A stretch of DNA of 12,226 nucleotides from Phycisphaeraceae bacterium (GTDB lineage: Bacteria > Planctomycetota > Phycisphaerae > Phycisphaerales > Phycisphaeraceae), in assembly GCA_029260695.1 (NCBI GenBank), contig JAJDCT010000069.1:1-12226 (forward strand), given 5' to 3'. A program made the position numbers and the translations under genes. The stretch's first letter is position 1; every line of letters begins with the position of its first letter. Shown here one piece after another: positions 1 through 7,417 of this stretch. The notes under the pieces were generated by a model. The model made no database searches. It was not told the origin of the DNA and saw only the letters and a program-made list of their open reading frames with translations.

Positions 1-359
1 GGTTGAGACATACGTCCCCCTCAATTTTGGTGATCTGGCGTAAACGGCTCACCACTCCCAGAACAGATACGAGGGATGGAGTGAACTGTTACGATTGATC
101 TTCGGTGCCTCACGTAGCACAAGATCAGATCATAAACCGCCCGTTCCCGAACGTTATATATATCGACCAGATGCCGTGGACCGATTACTAAATAATGATG
201 TTACCCGAATGGGCACCAACACTAATAGGATAGGTAAGTATTTGAGTACAGCCGCTATGGGCCCTCAGCAGAGGGGTTGGCCCGTTCTCTGCGGGCTCAA
301 AGAGAAACGGTCTGGCACTCCACTGTAGTGCAATAAACAAACAGTTGGACGTATTTGTT
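1..359. other. Gene-free left edge, nothing assignable
   Basis: This stretch lies downstream of the glycogen synthase gene, which reads toward it. Its base composition is lower in GC than the genes to the right, with an AT-rich patch around 155-245. A 77-codon open frame (95-328, plus strand, TTG start) is present, but I recognise no family and see no convincing ribosome-binding site. A frame open from the window edge to a stop at 41-43 is only 13 codons long in view and cannot be judged. A small inverted repeat (268-273 with 287-292, 13-nt loop) has no T-tract on either side. I call no gene here. Confidence 0.4.
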
Positions 360-2309
360 CTACCCGCCCACCCGATCCAGTGCCAGATCGTGGGTCTCGT
401 GGTAGCGTCGGCCGAGGCTGTGCCAGTCGAAGTGCTCACTGAATGATTCAACCGAGTTGCGCAACACGACACGGTCGCGCCGACTGAGGGAAGCAAACCG
501 GAACAGGCGATCGGTCAACTCTTCCGAGGCGCGGTTGAAGTCGCTATGTCGGCGGGGGACGACGTAGATGCCCTTCGAGGCGTGGTCGGGCATCAGTTGC
601 TTGAGATACGACCCGAACCCCGACAGGTCGCTGGTCACCGCCGGGACACCCAATGCGATCGACTCCAAAGGCGTATAACCCCAAGGCTCGTAGTAGCTGG
701 GGAACACACCCAGGTGACATCCACGGACAAACTGGTCGTACTCCATCCCAAACAGCGGGTTGGTGGCCTGTACGAAGTCCGGGTGGAAGACGACCTTGAC
801 CGGGTCGCTCTCGAGGTTGAATAGCTGACAGCTACGCAGCTTGTTCAGCACCGGATCATCCGCGTCGTCGATCAGGTCGTGGGTGACGATGGACGGTGGG
901 GTATTGCTTTTCCAGGCGTGGATCGCACGCCGTAGACGCAGACGCCAGTAGTCTTCCATCAGCGAATTCAGGTCCGGGATCGTCCCGGAAGTGGCTTCGC
1001 GGAACAGGCGGTCGCCGATGTCTTCTTTGATCGCGTCCGCGGCGGTGCGGAACTCATTGAGCATCGCCCGGGTCTGCAGGGCCTTGACGTTGATGCTCTT
1101 GAACGGCGCCTTGGTGATGATGAAGCAAACGACCGTGACCGGGCTGGCCGTCTCGCGCAGCCGGTGGTTCAGCCGGGCCAAAGCCTCGATCGTCACGTCC
1201 ATACCCTTGTTCAGGTACTCGTACCTCCCCGAAGTGAACATGTAGAGGGTGTTGTCCAGGTCGAAGTTGTAGCTGGGGAAGAAGTGCCCGATGGTGAACT
1301 CGTGCAGGCGTTGCTTGTATGTCTCGTGCAGCGTCTGGAATTCGTGAGTCGCGGTGAATCGGTGGATGTTCAGCCCGTTGGGTAGCAGCGTGTCGGGCGT
1401 TCTGCCCAGCAGGTGCGTGCACTCCTGGGCGGTGACGTCTGAGACCGTCGTGAACACATGTGACCCGTGCGCCGCCGCCTTCTCGATCATGTGCTGGGAC
1501 TGAACGTTGAAGTTTTTCGCCTCCTGGTCGCCGTCCAGGAAAGGCAGGTGTTCGTAGAACGACGCATTGCTTGTCGCCAGATACCGTCCGATCAGGGTCG
1601 CGTGGGTCGTGAAGATCAGCGAGCCGGGCCAGTTATCCCGGCGGAGCATCGGGATCGCCAGGCCCGCCTGCCATTCATGGAAGTGCGCCAGCAGTTGACG
1701 GCGCTGCGACTCTTTCTGGCTGAGCATAGACAAGAGGACTCGGCACATCTCACCGAACGCCACAGCTTGATTGAAATTTTGCTCATTGCTCGACGGTACG
1801 CCGTGGTCGGTCCAGATGCGGTGCTTGACTTCGTTGAGTACCCCGCCAACCGACGAGGTGTCCAGGAGCACGACGTGTGGCCGACCACTGACCAGCCAAC
1901 GCCCGTAGTGCGCGACGTAGCCCATCTCCTGAAGCCGCTTGACCGCCTGGCCAACCGCGCCGACCAGTGGGGCGGGCTCGAACTCGACTTCCGCGGTATT
2001 CGGGTTGTAAGGCCCGACCAGGCAGTACCGGCTCCCCCACCGGCTGACCATGCTTGGCACCTTAGACCGCAACACCGTGTAGATCCCCCCGACCTGGTTG
2101 CAGACCTCCCAGGCGATCTCCATCAACAGCGGTTCAACCCGACGGGCCGCGACAGCCGAGGGCTTGTCCTGAGCCGGGGCCTCTGTGGGTGTGTCCGTTG
2201 GATTGGTTTTTTTCGTGGATGAAGCCGGGGCCTTCGACTTTTTGCGTGGCCGCTTGGCCGCCTTGACCGGGGTCTTCTTGCCTGTCGAACGGGGGGTTGC
2301 TTTGGCCAT
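360..2309 (-). CDS. Glycogen synthase, GT3 (eukaryote-like) family
   Basis: The 649-residue product is a cytoplasmic glycosyltransferase that, by family, extends glycogen alpha-1,4 chains from UDP-glucose. The core starts near residue 63 with the GT3 signature EIAWEVCNQVGGIYTVL (64-80). HFHEWQAGLAIP (209-220), FTTHATLIGRYLA (233-245) and LPNGLNIHRF (309-318) follow. FPSYYEPWGYTPLES (536-550) carries the E-X7-E pair E541/E549 of GT3 active sites. H532 aligns with yeast Gsy2 His500, and R610, R611, R613 and R617 align with four of the six regulatory arginines of Gsy2, so activation by glucose-6-phosphate is possible. Residues 1-58 form a low-complexity basic tail with 13 Lys/Arg in the first 34, and the long phosphorylated C-terminal tail of eukaryotic enzymes is absent. 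The ATG at 2309 is the natural start, although its ribosome-binding site is weak. It lies 77 bp after the permease gene on the same strand. The family is certain; regulation is inferred. Confidence 0.95.
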   Translation of the reverse strand: MAKATPRSTGKKTPVKAAKRPRKKSKAPASSTKKTNPTDTPTEAPAQDKPSAVAARRVEPLLMEIAWEVCNQVGGIYTVLRSKVPSMVSRWGSRYCLVGPYNPNTAEVEFEPAPLVGAVGQAVKRLQEMGYVAHYGRWLVSGRPHVVLLDTSSVGGVLNEVKHRIWTDHGVPSSNEQNFNQAVAFGEMCRVLLSMLSQKESQRRQLLAHFHEWQAGLAIPMLRRDNWPGSLIFTTHATLIGRYLATSNASFYEHLPFLDGDQEAKNFNVQSQHMIEKAAAHGSHVFTTVSDVTAQECTHLLGRTPDTLLPNGLNIHRFTATHEFQTLHETYKQRLHEFTIGHFFPSYNFDLDNTLYMFTSGRYEYLNKGMDVTIEALARLNHRLRETASPVTVVCFIITKAPFKSINVKALQTRAMLNEFRTAADAIKEDIGDRLFREATSGTIPDLNSLMEDYWRLRLRRAIHAWKSNTPPSIVTHDLIDDADDPVLNKLRSCQLFNLESDPVKVVFHPDFVQATNPLFGMEYDQFVRGCHLGVFPSYYEPWGYTPLESIALGVPAVTSDLSGFGSYLKQLMPDHASKGIYVVPRRHSDFNRASEELTDRLFRFASLSRRDRVVLRNSVESFSEHFDWHSLGRRYHETHDLALDRVGG

Positions 2310-2386
2310 GCTGACGGCGGACCTTCGTGGGGCTTCGGTGATACCCGGATTGTACGTCTACGAAAGGCTTTGTGCTGGCTCTACCC

Positions 2387-3142
2387 CTAGACACCTAGCA
2401 ACGGTCCCAGCACCGACACCAAGGCTAGCAGTAACAGCAGCCCAAACGCCGCCGCTCGCAAGCGGTGCCGAGACATCAATGCCCCGGCCCGCATCCCCGC
2501 TTCCGAACCCACCACCACCAGCGGAGCCAGGCAAATCCCAAGCAGCGTCGGCCCCCACATCTCACTACCGAATTTGTAAACCAGCAGCGCCGCATTCACC
2601 GGCGCCAGCATCAGAAATGTCGCCCACAGGAAGGCCCGCGCCTTCTTCGCCGGCCAATCGTGCGCCATCACCCACAGCACCACCGGCGGACCGCCCATCC
2701 CCACCAGCCCAGCAGTTAACCCACTGGCGCACCCGGCCAACAACGTCCACCCATGCCCCACCCGCTCCCGGGGCTTGACCTTTGACGCCCACTGCAACGC
2801 CAGAACCAGTAACAGCATCGCACCGATCGCCTGCTTCACCCGCGCCTGCCCAAACGTCACCAACACACCCAGCAACGCGATCCCCACCGGCAGCGTCAGA
2901 ACCCGGATAAAAAACAACGGCAACGTATCACGCACACGCACATGGTCTCGGTATCGGTACAGGTTCCACGCGGTCTGCACCAACACCCCACCCAACGTCA
3001 CCGCGATCGCCGACGGCAGGTCCACCCCCGCCCACACCATCAACGGGATCGCAAACAAACCCGCCCCAAACCCCACCGCCCCCTGCAACGCGCACGCAAA
3101 AACCAGTGCCGCACTCGCCTCGATAATCTGCAAGCTAGTCAA
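2387..3142 (-). CDS. TauE/SafE-family membrane permease
   Basis: This 251-residue protein is almost entirely hydrophobic, with about seven or eight predicted membrane segments. The two family half-signatures are visible: a glycine-rich GFGAGLFAIPLM at 24-35 and GLVGMGGPPVVLW at 145-157. The TauE/SafE (DUF81) family exports or imports small anions such as sulfite, sulfoacetate or other organosulfonates, and the substrate here cannot be read from sequence. The start is a TTG at 3142, supported by a GAGG ribosome-binding site 5 nt upstream; no ATG lies nearby in this frame. The TTG shares bases with the TGA stop of a doubtful 49-codon ORF (TTGA overlap). The next gene downstream is glycogen synthase, with no obvious functional link. 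Confidence 0.88.
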   Translation of the reverse strand: MTSLQIIEASAALVFACALQGAVGFGAGLFAIPLMVWAGVDLPSAIAVTLGGVLVQTAWNLYRYRDHVRVRDTLPLFFIRVLTLPVGIALLGVLVTFGQARVKQAIGAMLLLVLALQWASKVKPRERVGHGWTLLAGCASGLTAGLVGMGGPPVVLWVMAHDWPAKKARAFLWATFLMLAPVNAALLVYKFGSEMWGPTLLGICLAPLVVVGSEAGMRAGALMSRHRLRAAAFGLLLLLALVSVLGPLLGV

Positions 3143-3288
3143 TGTAACCTCATACCAAACCCGATGATTGCGAAGAAAAGGTAATTGATACGAAAGATAG
3201 GCCGCGAAATAACGCCAGTAAACGCGAATAAGAAGAGTGTTCCCGCAGATACAGACCCTGCTTCAGCGATCCCAATATTTGCGTTCAT
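3139..3288 (-). CDS. Possible 49-residue small membrane protein (doubtful)
   Basis: An ATG at 3288 opens a 49-codon frame ending in TGA at 3141-3139, which overlaps the TTG start of the permease (TTGA). The peptide has two hydrophobic stretches, about residues 12-28 and 34-46, so it could be a small two-pass membrane protein translationally coupled to the permease. Against this, there is no clear ribosome-binding site, under half of the codons end in G or C (unlike the neighbours), and the frame runs through both arms of an imperfect inverted repeat (3200-3232/3274-3306), so it may be a by-product of that element. I recognise no family. Confidence 0.25.
   Translation of the reverse strand: MNANIGIAEAGSVSAGTLFLFAFTGVISRPIFRINYLFFAIIGFGMRLH
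3148..3151 (-). promoter_or_regulatory. Ribosome-binding site deciding the TTG start of the permease
   Basis: GAGG read on the minus strand ends 5 nt before the TTG at 3142. It explains initiation at a non-ATG codon, as there is no alternative ATG close by in frame. Confidence 0.55.
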
Positions 3289-3306
3289 ACGCGTTCATTT
3301 GCGGCC
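3200..3306. repeat. Imperfect inverted-repeat element with ~10-bp internal periodicity
   Basis: The arm at 3200-3232, starting GGCCGCGAAATAACGCCAGT, matches the reverse complement of 3274-3306 at 23 of 33 ungapped positions, with a 41-bp centre. Each arm contains a repeated unit of about 10 bp resembling AATGAACGCG; on the minus strand ATGAACGC occurs twice, 2 bp apart. The segment is lower in GC than its neighbours and fills most of the gap between the redoxin and permease genes. It has the look of a miniature interspersed intergenic repeat able to form a long hairpin. Copy number elsewhere in the genome cannot be seen here. Confidence 0.5.
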
Positions 3307-3354
3307 CATCCTCTTGTTCTATCTTCGTGACCATTGCGTCTCGCGGTTGACCAG

Positions 3355-3963
3355 CTACCCCCCGAAGTAGTCCGGCTCGTTCCCGGGCTTCCATTTGATG
3401 TTGCAGCCTATTGATGGCCTCTGATCCGCCGGTCTCGGAAGCCCCGCCAACAACGCGTCCAACGCCGCTCTTAAATCTGCGCCATTGGCCTGGTCCCGCC
3501 CGGAGTCGTAGTTCCCTGAACTGATCCTGGTTGGCCGGGTATCGTCGAGCTGACCCCGATAGAACAGCTTGTGACCCGCATCGAATAGAAATAAGTCCGG
3601 CGTACATGCCGCGGTGTATTCCTTGGCCACCGCCTGTGTTTCGTCAAACAGGTAGGGGAACGTGTACCCGTGCTCGGCCTTGGACGCCTTCATCTTCTCC
3701 GGGCTGTCAGCCGGGTGGCTCTCGATGTTGTTTGAGTTGATCGCCACCACCGCCACACCTTTGGGTTGATATTCCTTGCCCAGCCGAGCAAGCTCGTCCG
3801 CGACGTGCACGACAAACGGGCAGTGGTTGCAGATGAACATGACCAGCAACGCCTTGGCGTCTTTGAAATCATCTAGGGACACCGTGCGGCCATCCGTGTC
3901 AGGCAGTGAAAAGCCGGGGGCAGGCGAGCCGAGTTTCATCATCGTGGAAGGGGTCAGGACCAT
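3355..3963 (-). CDS. Thioredoxin-fold redoxin (AhpC/TSA-like, CNHC site)
   Basis: This 202-residue soluble protein belongs to the peroxiredoxin-like branch of the thioredoxin superfamily. The segment LGSPAPGFSLPDTDGRTVSL (11-30) is a typical redoxin N-terminus. It leads to the strand LLVMFICNHCPFV (39-51) with the CxxC-type pair C45/C48. The TPDLFLFD segment (121-128) sits where the cis-proline loop is expected, with C120 just before it, and a further cysteine, C187, lies near the C-terminus. The role is probably thiol-disulfide or peroxide reduction in the cytoplasm; no signal peptide is seen. The first ATG (3963) follows a weak purine-rich AAGAGA; the ATG pair at residues 8-9 is an alternative. 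It lies 56 bp after the HEAT-repeat gene on the same strand. The family is clear; the substrate is unknown. Confidence 0.88.
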   Translation of the reverse strand: MVLTPSTMMKLGSPAPGFSLPDTDGRTVSLDDFKDAKALLVMFICNHCPFVVHVADELARLGKEYQPKGVAVVAINSNNIESHPADSPEKMKASKAEHGYTFPYLFDETQAVAKEYTAACTPDLFLFDAGHKLFYRGQLDDTRPTRISSGNYDSGRDQANGADLRAALDALLAGLPRPADQRPSIGCNIKWKPGNEPDYFGG

Positions 3964-4019
3964 AGTTAATCTCTTGTATGTGGCGTTCGGTGTATTTGAA
4001 CACAGTGATGATATCCCGA

Positions 4020-5012
4020 TCAGCCCCCGCTGTCGGCCCCTTTTTCAAACACTTTCCTGGCATACGGCAACAGGTCGCTGTCCGCGTGGGATTTGGCCGC
4101 GTCCAGAACCCGTTCGCGCACAGCCTGGTCGTGCCGGTAAATACCCAGGGCATCAACCGCATCACAGGCGTCTTCGAATCGGCCCTGCCCGACCTGTGTG
4201 ACAAGGTAGGCCGTGGCGTCGTCCTGCCTGAGCATCGCGATCGCCAGCACAATTGTTTTGCGCAGGTCTCGGTCCTCAGACTGATTCCACCATTGCCGTA
4301 GCAGATCGAAACCCTGCGGCACCCGGGACTGGCCAACCGCCAACGCCGCCGACTCCGACAACAACGGGTCCGGGCCTTGGAATATCTCGTCCACCAATTC
4401 AAGTGAAGCCCCGGCATCCAACCGCAGCATCGCGAGCATGCACTCGGTCAGGACGTTCGGCTCCTCGTCCCCGACCCGCACACGCATCCTTAATAACGGC
4501 ACACCGTCCGCCGCACCCCGATACGCAAGGGTCCTCGCAGCATCGCAACGCACCGGGGGCAACGGGTCCGCCAACAGGTCGGCCAACACCAGCAGACTCT
4601 GTGGATGGTTCATACGCACCAGCCCGATCGCCGACGCGCTCCGCAAACCCCCGGCCGTATCGACCCGCCCGCCCCACACCGGCTCCATCTGAACGTGACG
4701 CGCGCCCCGCAGGAACCCCCGGTCTTCCCCCGCATTCAACCGCTGCAAAGCCTCCGCCAACGCCGTCTTCGCCCGGCACCCCTTGTCCGCCTCATGCGCA
4801 GCATCGATCAGCCGATCAAACGCCGACACCATCGCATCACAAAGGTCGCGCAGCTCAAACTCCCCCACCAACTCCGCCGCACGCGCCACAATGAAATTGC
4901 TCTTCAACCCCAGCGCATGCCCTAACACCTTGGCCGTCGCTTCCGCTTTCGGCTCGGCACGCAACGCGTCCAGCTCGGCCAGCCGGTCTTCGAGTGTGGG
5001 GCGCTTGGGCAT
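4020..5012 (-). CDS. HEAT-repeat protein
   Basis: This 330-residue, mostly alpha-helical protein has degenerate HEAT/PBS-lyase-like repeats. Paired helices are recognisable at about 122-148 (a run of small residues, then SLLVLADLL), 150-177 (DPLPPVRCDAARTLAYRG, then PLLRM), 183-210, 215-240 and 247-272. Such repeats form a protein-binding solenoid and do not reveal a partner. There is no signal peptide or membrane segment, so it is probably cytoplasmic. The ATG at 5012 gives a start 25 bp after the stop of the dioxygenase gene, but no strong ribosome-binding site is visible. It is followed 56 bp later by the redoxin gene, so the three may be co-transcribed. It could be a general scaffold; I assign no specific role. 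Confidence 0.82.
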   Translation of the reverse strand: MPKRPTLEDRLAELDALRAEPKAEATAKVLGHALGLKSNFIVARAAELVGEFELRDLCDAMVSAFDRLIDAAHEADKGCRAKTALAEALQRLNAGEDRGFLRGARHVQMEPVWGGRVDTAGGLRSASAIGLVRMNHPQSLLVLADLLADPLPPVRCDAARTLAYRGAADGVPLLRMRVRVGDEEPNVLTECMLAMLRLDAGASLELVDEIFQGPDPLLSESAALAVGQSRVPQGFDLLRQWWNQSEDRDLRKTIVLAIAMLRQDDATAYLVTQVGQGRFEDACDAVDALGIYRHDQAVRERVLDAAKSHADSDLLPYARKVFEKGADSGG

Positions 5013-5037
5013 GAGTAGCTATTCTAAAGAATCCCAG

Positions 5038-5757
5038 TCACACCGGATTGGCTGGAGCTGTCGGGGCTGCCCAAGACAGTCCACCGGGCAAACCGGTGTT
5101 TGCGAACTCGATATGGATGACCCGGCGGTGTTTAGACCTTACTGAAGGTGATGAAGCATGCAATACCAAGGGGCGCATCAGAACGACTCCACCAGCTTTG
5201 ACTGTGCATGCTATTTCGTCGGTTGATTTTTTAAGCCGGTTTGTATCCGTAACCATTAATCTGCCAAGTCTATGTGAACCTGGAATCACCCGTAGTGGAC
5301 CGTTATCCTCGCCGCAGTCGTCAAGATGGATACGAACTGTCAGCATATTTTCCAGGATTGATACAGGGGGTTCGACGTGCTGAACACTCTCTTTAACCGA
5401 CCATGGCCCGAATCCGGGCACATCTATCCGATCTTTGACGGCAATCGTTTGGTCTTGATGCCAAGAAACCTTCCAGTTGGCACCCGGGAGTTTGTCGAAG
5501 AAAATCGCACGGACAACGAAGGCTTCTTGTCCGAGTACGGGTTCAATCAGTTTGCGGATATCGGGTAAGGCGGCCACATCTGACAATACCGGGAGAACAT
5601 CAAATAGGTTACGGATCGCGTGAACAGACCGACCGGAATCCTCGAACTTCGCCTGGCAATAGGGCTCTATGATGGCTAGAAGATCTACCACACAGTCAGC
5701 GCTGAACACGTCAGGCGCCAAGGCATAGCCATTACGTTCTAATGAATTCATCATCAT
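5038..5757 (-). CDS. Phytanoyl-CoA dioxygenase (PhyH) family oxygenase
   Basis: The product, 239 residues or slightly fewer, is a non-heme Fe(II)/2-oxoglutarate-dependent oxygenase. The metal triad is visible as H100 and D102 in SWHQDQ (98-103) and H200 in VLMRPLVLHAS (192-202). The 2-oxoglutarate-binding arginine is R211 or R212 in HRRVIHIEFA (210-219), and GPLRVIPGSHRLG (153-165) is a PhyH hallmark. The family hydroxylates or halogenates many small molecules, and the substrate cannot be told. Three ATGs stand in a row; the GAGG at 5763-5760 lies 2, 5 and 8 nt before them, so the second or third is the likely start. The gene is noticeably AT-richer than its neighbours (24 of 60 G+C at 5221-5280 against 37 of 60 at 6001-6060), suggesting recent acquisition. 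It follows lpd by 41 bp. Confidence 0.88.
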   Translation of the reverse strand: MMMNSLERNGYALAPDVFSADCVVDLLAIIEPYCQAKFEDSGRSVHAIRNLFDVLPVLSDVAALPDIRKLIEPVLGQEAFVVRAIFFDKLPGANWKVSWHQDQTIAVKDRIDVPGFGPWSVKESVQHVEPPVSILENMLTVRIHLDDCGEDNGPLRVIPGSHRLGRLMVTDTNRLKKSTDEIACTVKAGGVVLMRPLVLHASSPSVRSKHRRVIHIEFANTGLPGGLSWAAPTAPANPV

Positions 5758-5759
5758 GG

Positions 5760-5763
5760 CCTC
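5760..5763 (-). promoter_or_regulatory. Ribosome-binding site upstream of a triple ATG
   Basis: GAGG on the minus strand precedes ATGs at 5757, 5754 and 5751 by 2, 5 and 8 nt. Spacing favours the second or third ATG, shortening the oxygenase by one or two residues. Confidence 0.5.
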
Positions 5764-5798
5764 ACAGATGTGCCTTTAGGCAATTTGGCCAGGGAGTC

Positions 5799-7232
5799 TT
5801 ACGAATGGATCATCCTGCCCTCGGTCCCAAGCGCAGCTTCCATGACGGCCTCGCTCAGGGTCGGGTGGGCGTGCATGGTGGCGGTGATCTCGGCGCCGGT
5901 GGCTTCCAGGCGTCTGGCTAAACCCATCTCGGCGATGAGTTCGGTGACGTTCTCGCCGATCATGTGGGCGCCGAGGATCTCGCCGTGCTTCTTGTCGGTG
6001 ATGATCTTGGTGAAGCCCTGTGTCTGCCCGAGTGCTTGGGCCTTACCGGAGGCGGCGAAGGGGAACTTGCCGACGGTGTAGTCGATGCCCTTGTCCTTGC
6101 AGGCCTCTTCGGTCAAGCCGATGGAGGCGACCTGGGGGTGGCAGTAGGTGCAGCCGGGGACGGAGTCATAATCGATGGGCGTGGCGTGGTGGCCGGCCAG
6201 CAGCTCGACGCAGACGATGGCTTCCTCACTGGCGACGTGCGCCAACCACGGCGGGCCGATCACGTCGCCCACGGCGTAGATGCCGGGGATGTTTGTGCCG
6301 TAGGTGTGTTTCTCGACCTTGATGTGGTCCTTGAAAATAACCAGCCCAAGCGATTCGTCGAACAGCCCGTCGTACCGGCCCTTGACCCCGATGGCGACCA
6401 GGACCTTGTCCGCCTCGATGGTCTGGGTCTTGGATTCGTTGTTCGTCGGCGCGACCACGGCCTTGATGCCGGCCTTGGTGGTTTCAAGCGACAGTGTTTT
6501 GTGACCAGGGAGGGTCTTGATGCCCTGTTTCTTGAACGCCTTGGCGATCTCCTTGGATACCTCGCCGTCTTCGATCGGCATCAGCCGGTCTAGCATCTCG
6601 ATGACGGTGACTTCGGTGCCGAAGGCGTTGTAGAAATACGCGAACTCCATCCCGATCGCGCCGGACCCAACGATCAGCAGCTTCTTGGGCTGCTCGGCCA
6701 TCATCATGGCTTCCTTGGCGGCGATGATCTTGTCGCCATCGAACGGCGCACCCGGCATCTCCCGAGGATATGCACCGGTGGCGATCAGGATGTTTTTTGC
6801 GGTGAGCGTTTGGGAGGGCTTGCCTTTACGATCCACATCGTCTTTGTCGAACACCTGCACCGACCCGGCGGCGGGGATGAAGGCGTGCCCCTCGATGTGG
6901 GTGATCTTGTTCTTCTTAAAAAGGAAGTGCACGCCCTTGTTCAACTGCCCAGCCACCCCGCGGGATCGCTGGATGACCTTCTCCCAGTTGTGACGGATGT
7001 TGTCGGCCTGGATGCCCCAGTTGCCCGCCTCGTGCTTGAGGTGGCTGTAGAACTCCGCCCCGGCGAGCAGGGCCTTGGTCGGGATGCAGCCGTAGTTCAG
7101 GCAGACGCCGCCTAGCTTGTCACGCTCGATACAAGCGACTTTCAACCCCAGCTGGGCGGCCCGGATCGCACCGACGTAGCCGCCAGGCCCGCCACCGATG
7201 ACAACAAGATCAAAGCTCATACCCTCGGGCAT
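5799..7232 (-). CDS. lpdA: Dihydrolipoyl dehydrogenase (E3)
   Basis: This 477-residue flavoprotein reoxidises dihydrolipoamide with NAD+ in 2-oxoacid dehydrogenase complexes and the glycine cleavage system. It shows, in order, the FAD-binding GGGPGG (13-18), the redox-active disulfide GGVCLNYGCIPTK (41-53; C44 and C49), the NAD-binding GSGAIGMEFA (189-198), the second FAD motif YAVGDV (319-324), and the dimerisation domain with the catalytic dyad H456/E461 in HAHPTLSEAVMEAAL. Length is normal for the family. The ATG at 7232 has AAGGA 7 nt upstream; the ATG at codon 5 has GAGG only 2 nt away and is less likely. Neither E1 nor E2 of any complex lies in the window, so it appears to be a stand-alone E3. 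It is transcribed divergently from the gene at 7418. Confidence 0.96.
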   Translation of the reverse strand: MPEGMSFDLVVIGGGPGGYVGAIRAAQLGLKVACIERDKLGGVCLNYGCIPTKALLAGAEFYSHLKHEAGNWGIQADNIRHNWEKVIQRSRGVAGQLNKGVHFLFKKNKITHIEGHAFIPAAGSVQVFDKDDVDRKGKPSQTLTAKNILIATGAYPREMPGAPFDGDKIIAAKEAMMMAEQPKKLLIVGSGAIGMEFAYFYNAFGTEVTVIEMLDRLMPIEDGEVSKEIAKAFKKQGIKTLPGHKTLSLETTKAGIKAVVAPTNNESKTQTIEADKVLVAIGVKGRYDGLFDESLGLVIFKDHIKVEKHTYGTNIPGIYAVGDVIGPPWLAHVASEEAIVCVELLAGHHATPIDYDSVPGCTYCHPQVASIGLTEEACKDKGIDYTVGKFPFAASGKAQALGQTQGFTKIITDKKHGEILGAHMIGENVTELIAEMGLARRLEATGAEITATMHAHPTLSEAVMEAALGTEGRMIHS

Positions 7233-7263
7233 CGTGTGTTCCTTGATAATTGGGGTGTCGGCA

Positions 7264-7293
7264 TAGCCGATTGGGCGGGTTATTGTAGCCGAT
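7264..7293. promoter_or_regulatory. Paired 8-bp direct repeat in the divergent lpd promoter region
   Basis: TAGCCGAT occurs at 7264-7271 and 7286-7293, 22 bp apart start to start, about two helical turns. On the minus strand the second copy runs into TACAAT (7287-7282), a fair -10 hexamer for lpd, though no good -35 is present. The arrangement would suit a dimeric regulator, but two 8-mers may also occur by chance. Confidence 0.25.
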
Positions 7294-7417
7294 GCGACGG
7301 CGGGTTGCCGGGGCCAGAGTCTTGGTCGTGGGCTATCACCAACGAGGGAAATCGATTCTAATAGGTGCCTTGGGACTCGTAGAGGGTTAGGTCACATCAA
7401 GCGGAAAGGGGCCGACA

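Noticed and set aside
95..328. 77-codon plus-strand open frame near the left edge
   Set aside because: TTG start, no clear ribosome-binding site, no recognised family; treated as chance.
336..359. AACAAA/TTTGTT inverted repeat just after the glycogen synthase stop codon
   Set aside because: A stem of almost only A-T pairs with a 12-nt loop and no following T-tract is too weak to call a terminator.
1467..2222. 251-codon plus-strand open frame
   Set aside because: It lies antisense to the conserved core of the GT3 glycogen synthase and has no family character; long antisense frames are expected opposite GC-rich coding DNA.
2185..2778. 197-codon plus-strand open frame
   Set aside because: It bridges the ends of two minus-strand genes and is Pro/Ala/Ser-rich, typical of an out-of-frame read of GC-rich sequence.
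5964..6593. 209-codon plus-strand open frame
   Set aside because: It is antisense to lpd and low-complexity (Gly/Asp/Leu/Val), with no independent support.
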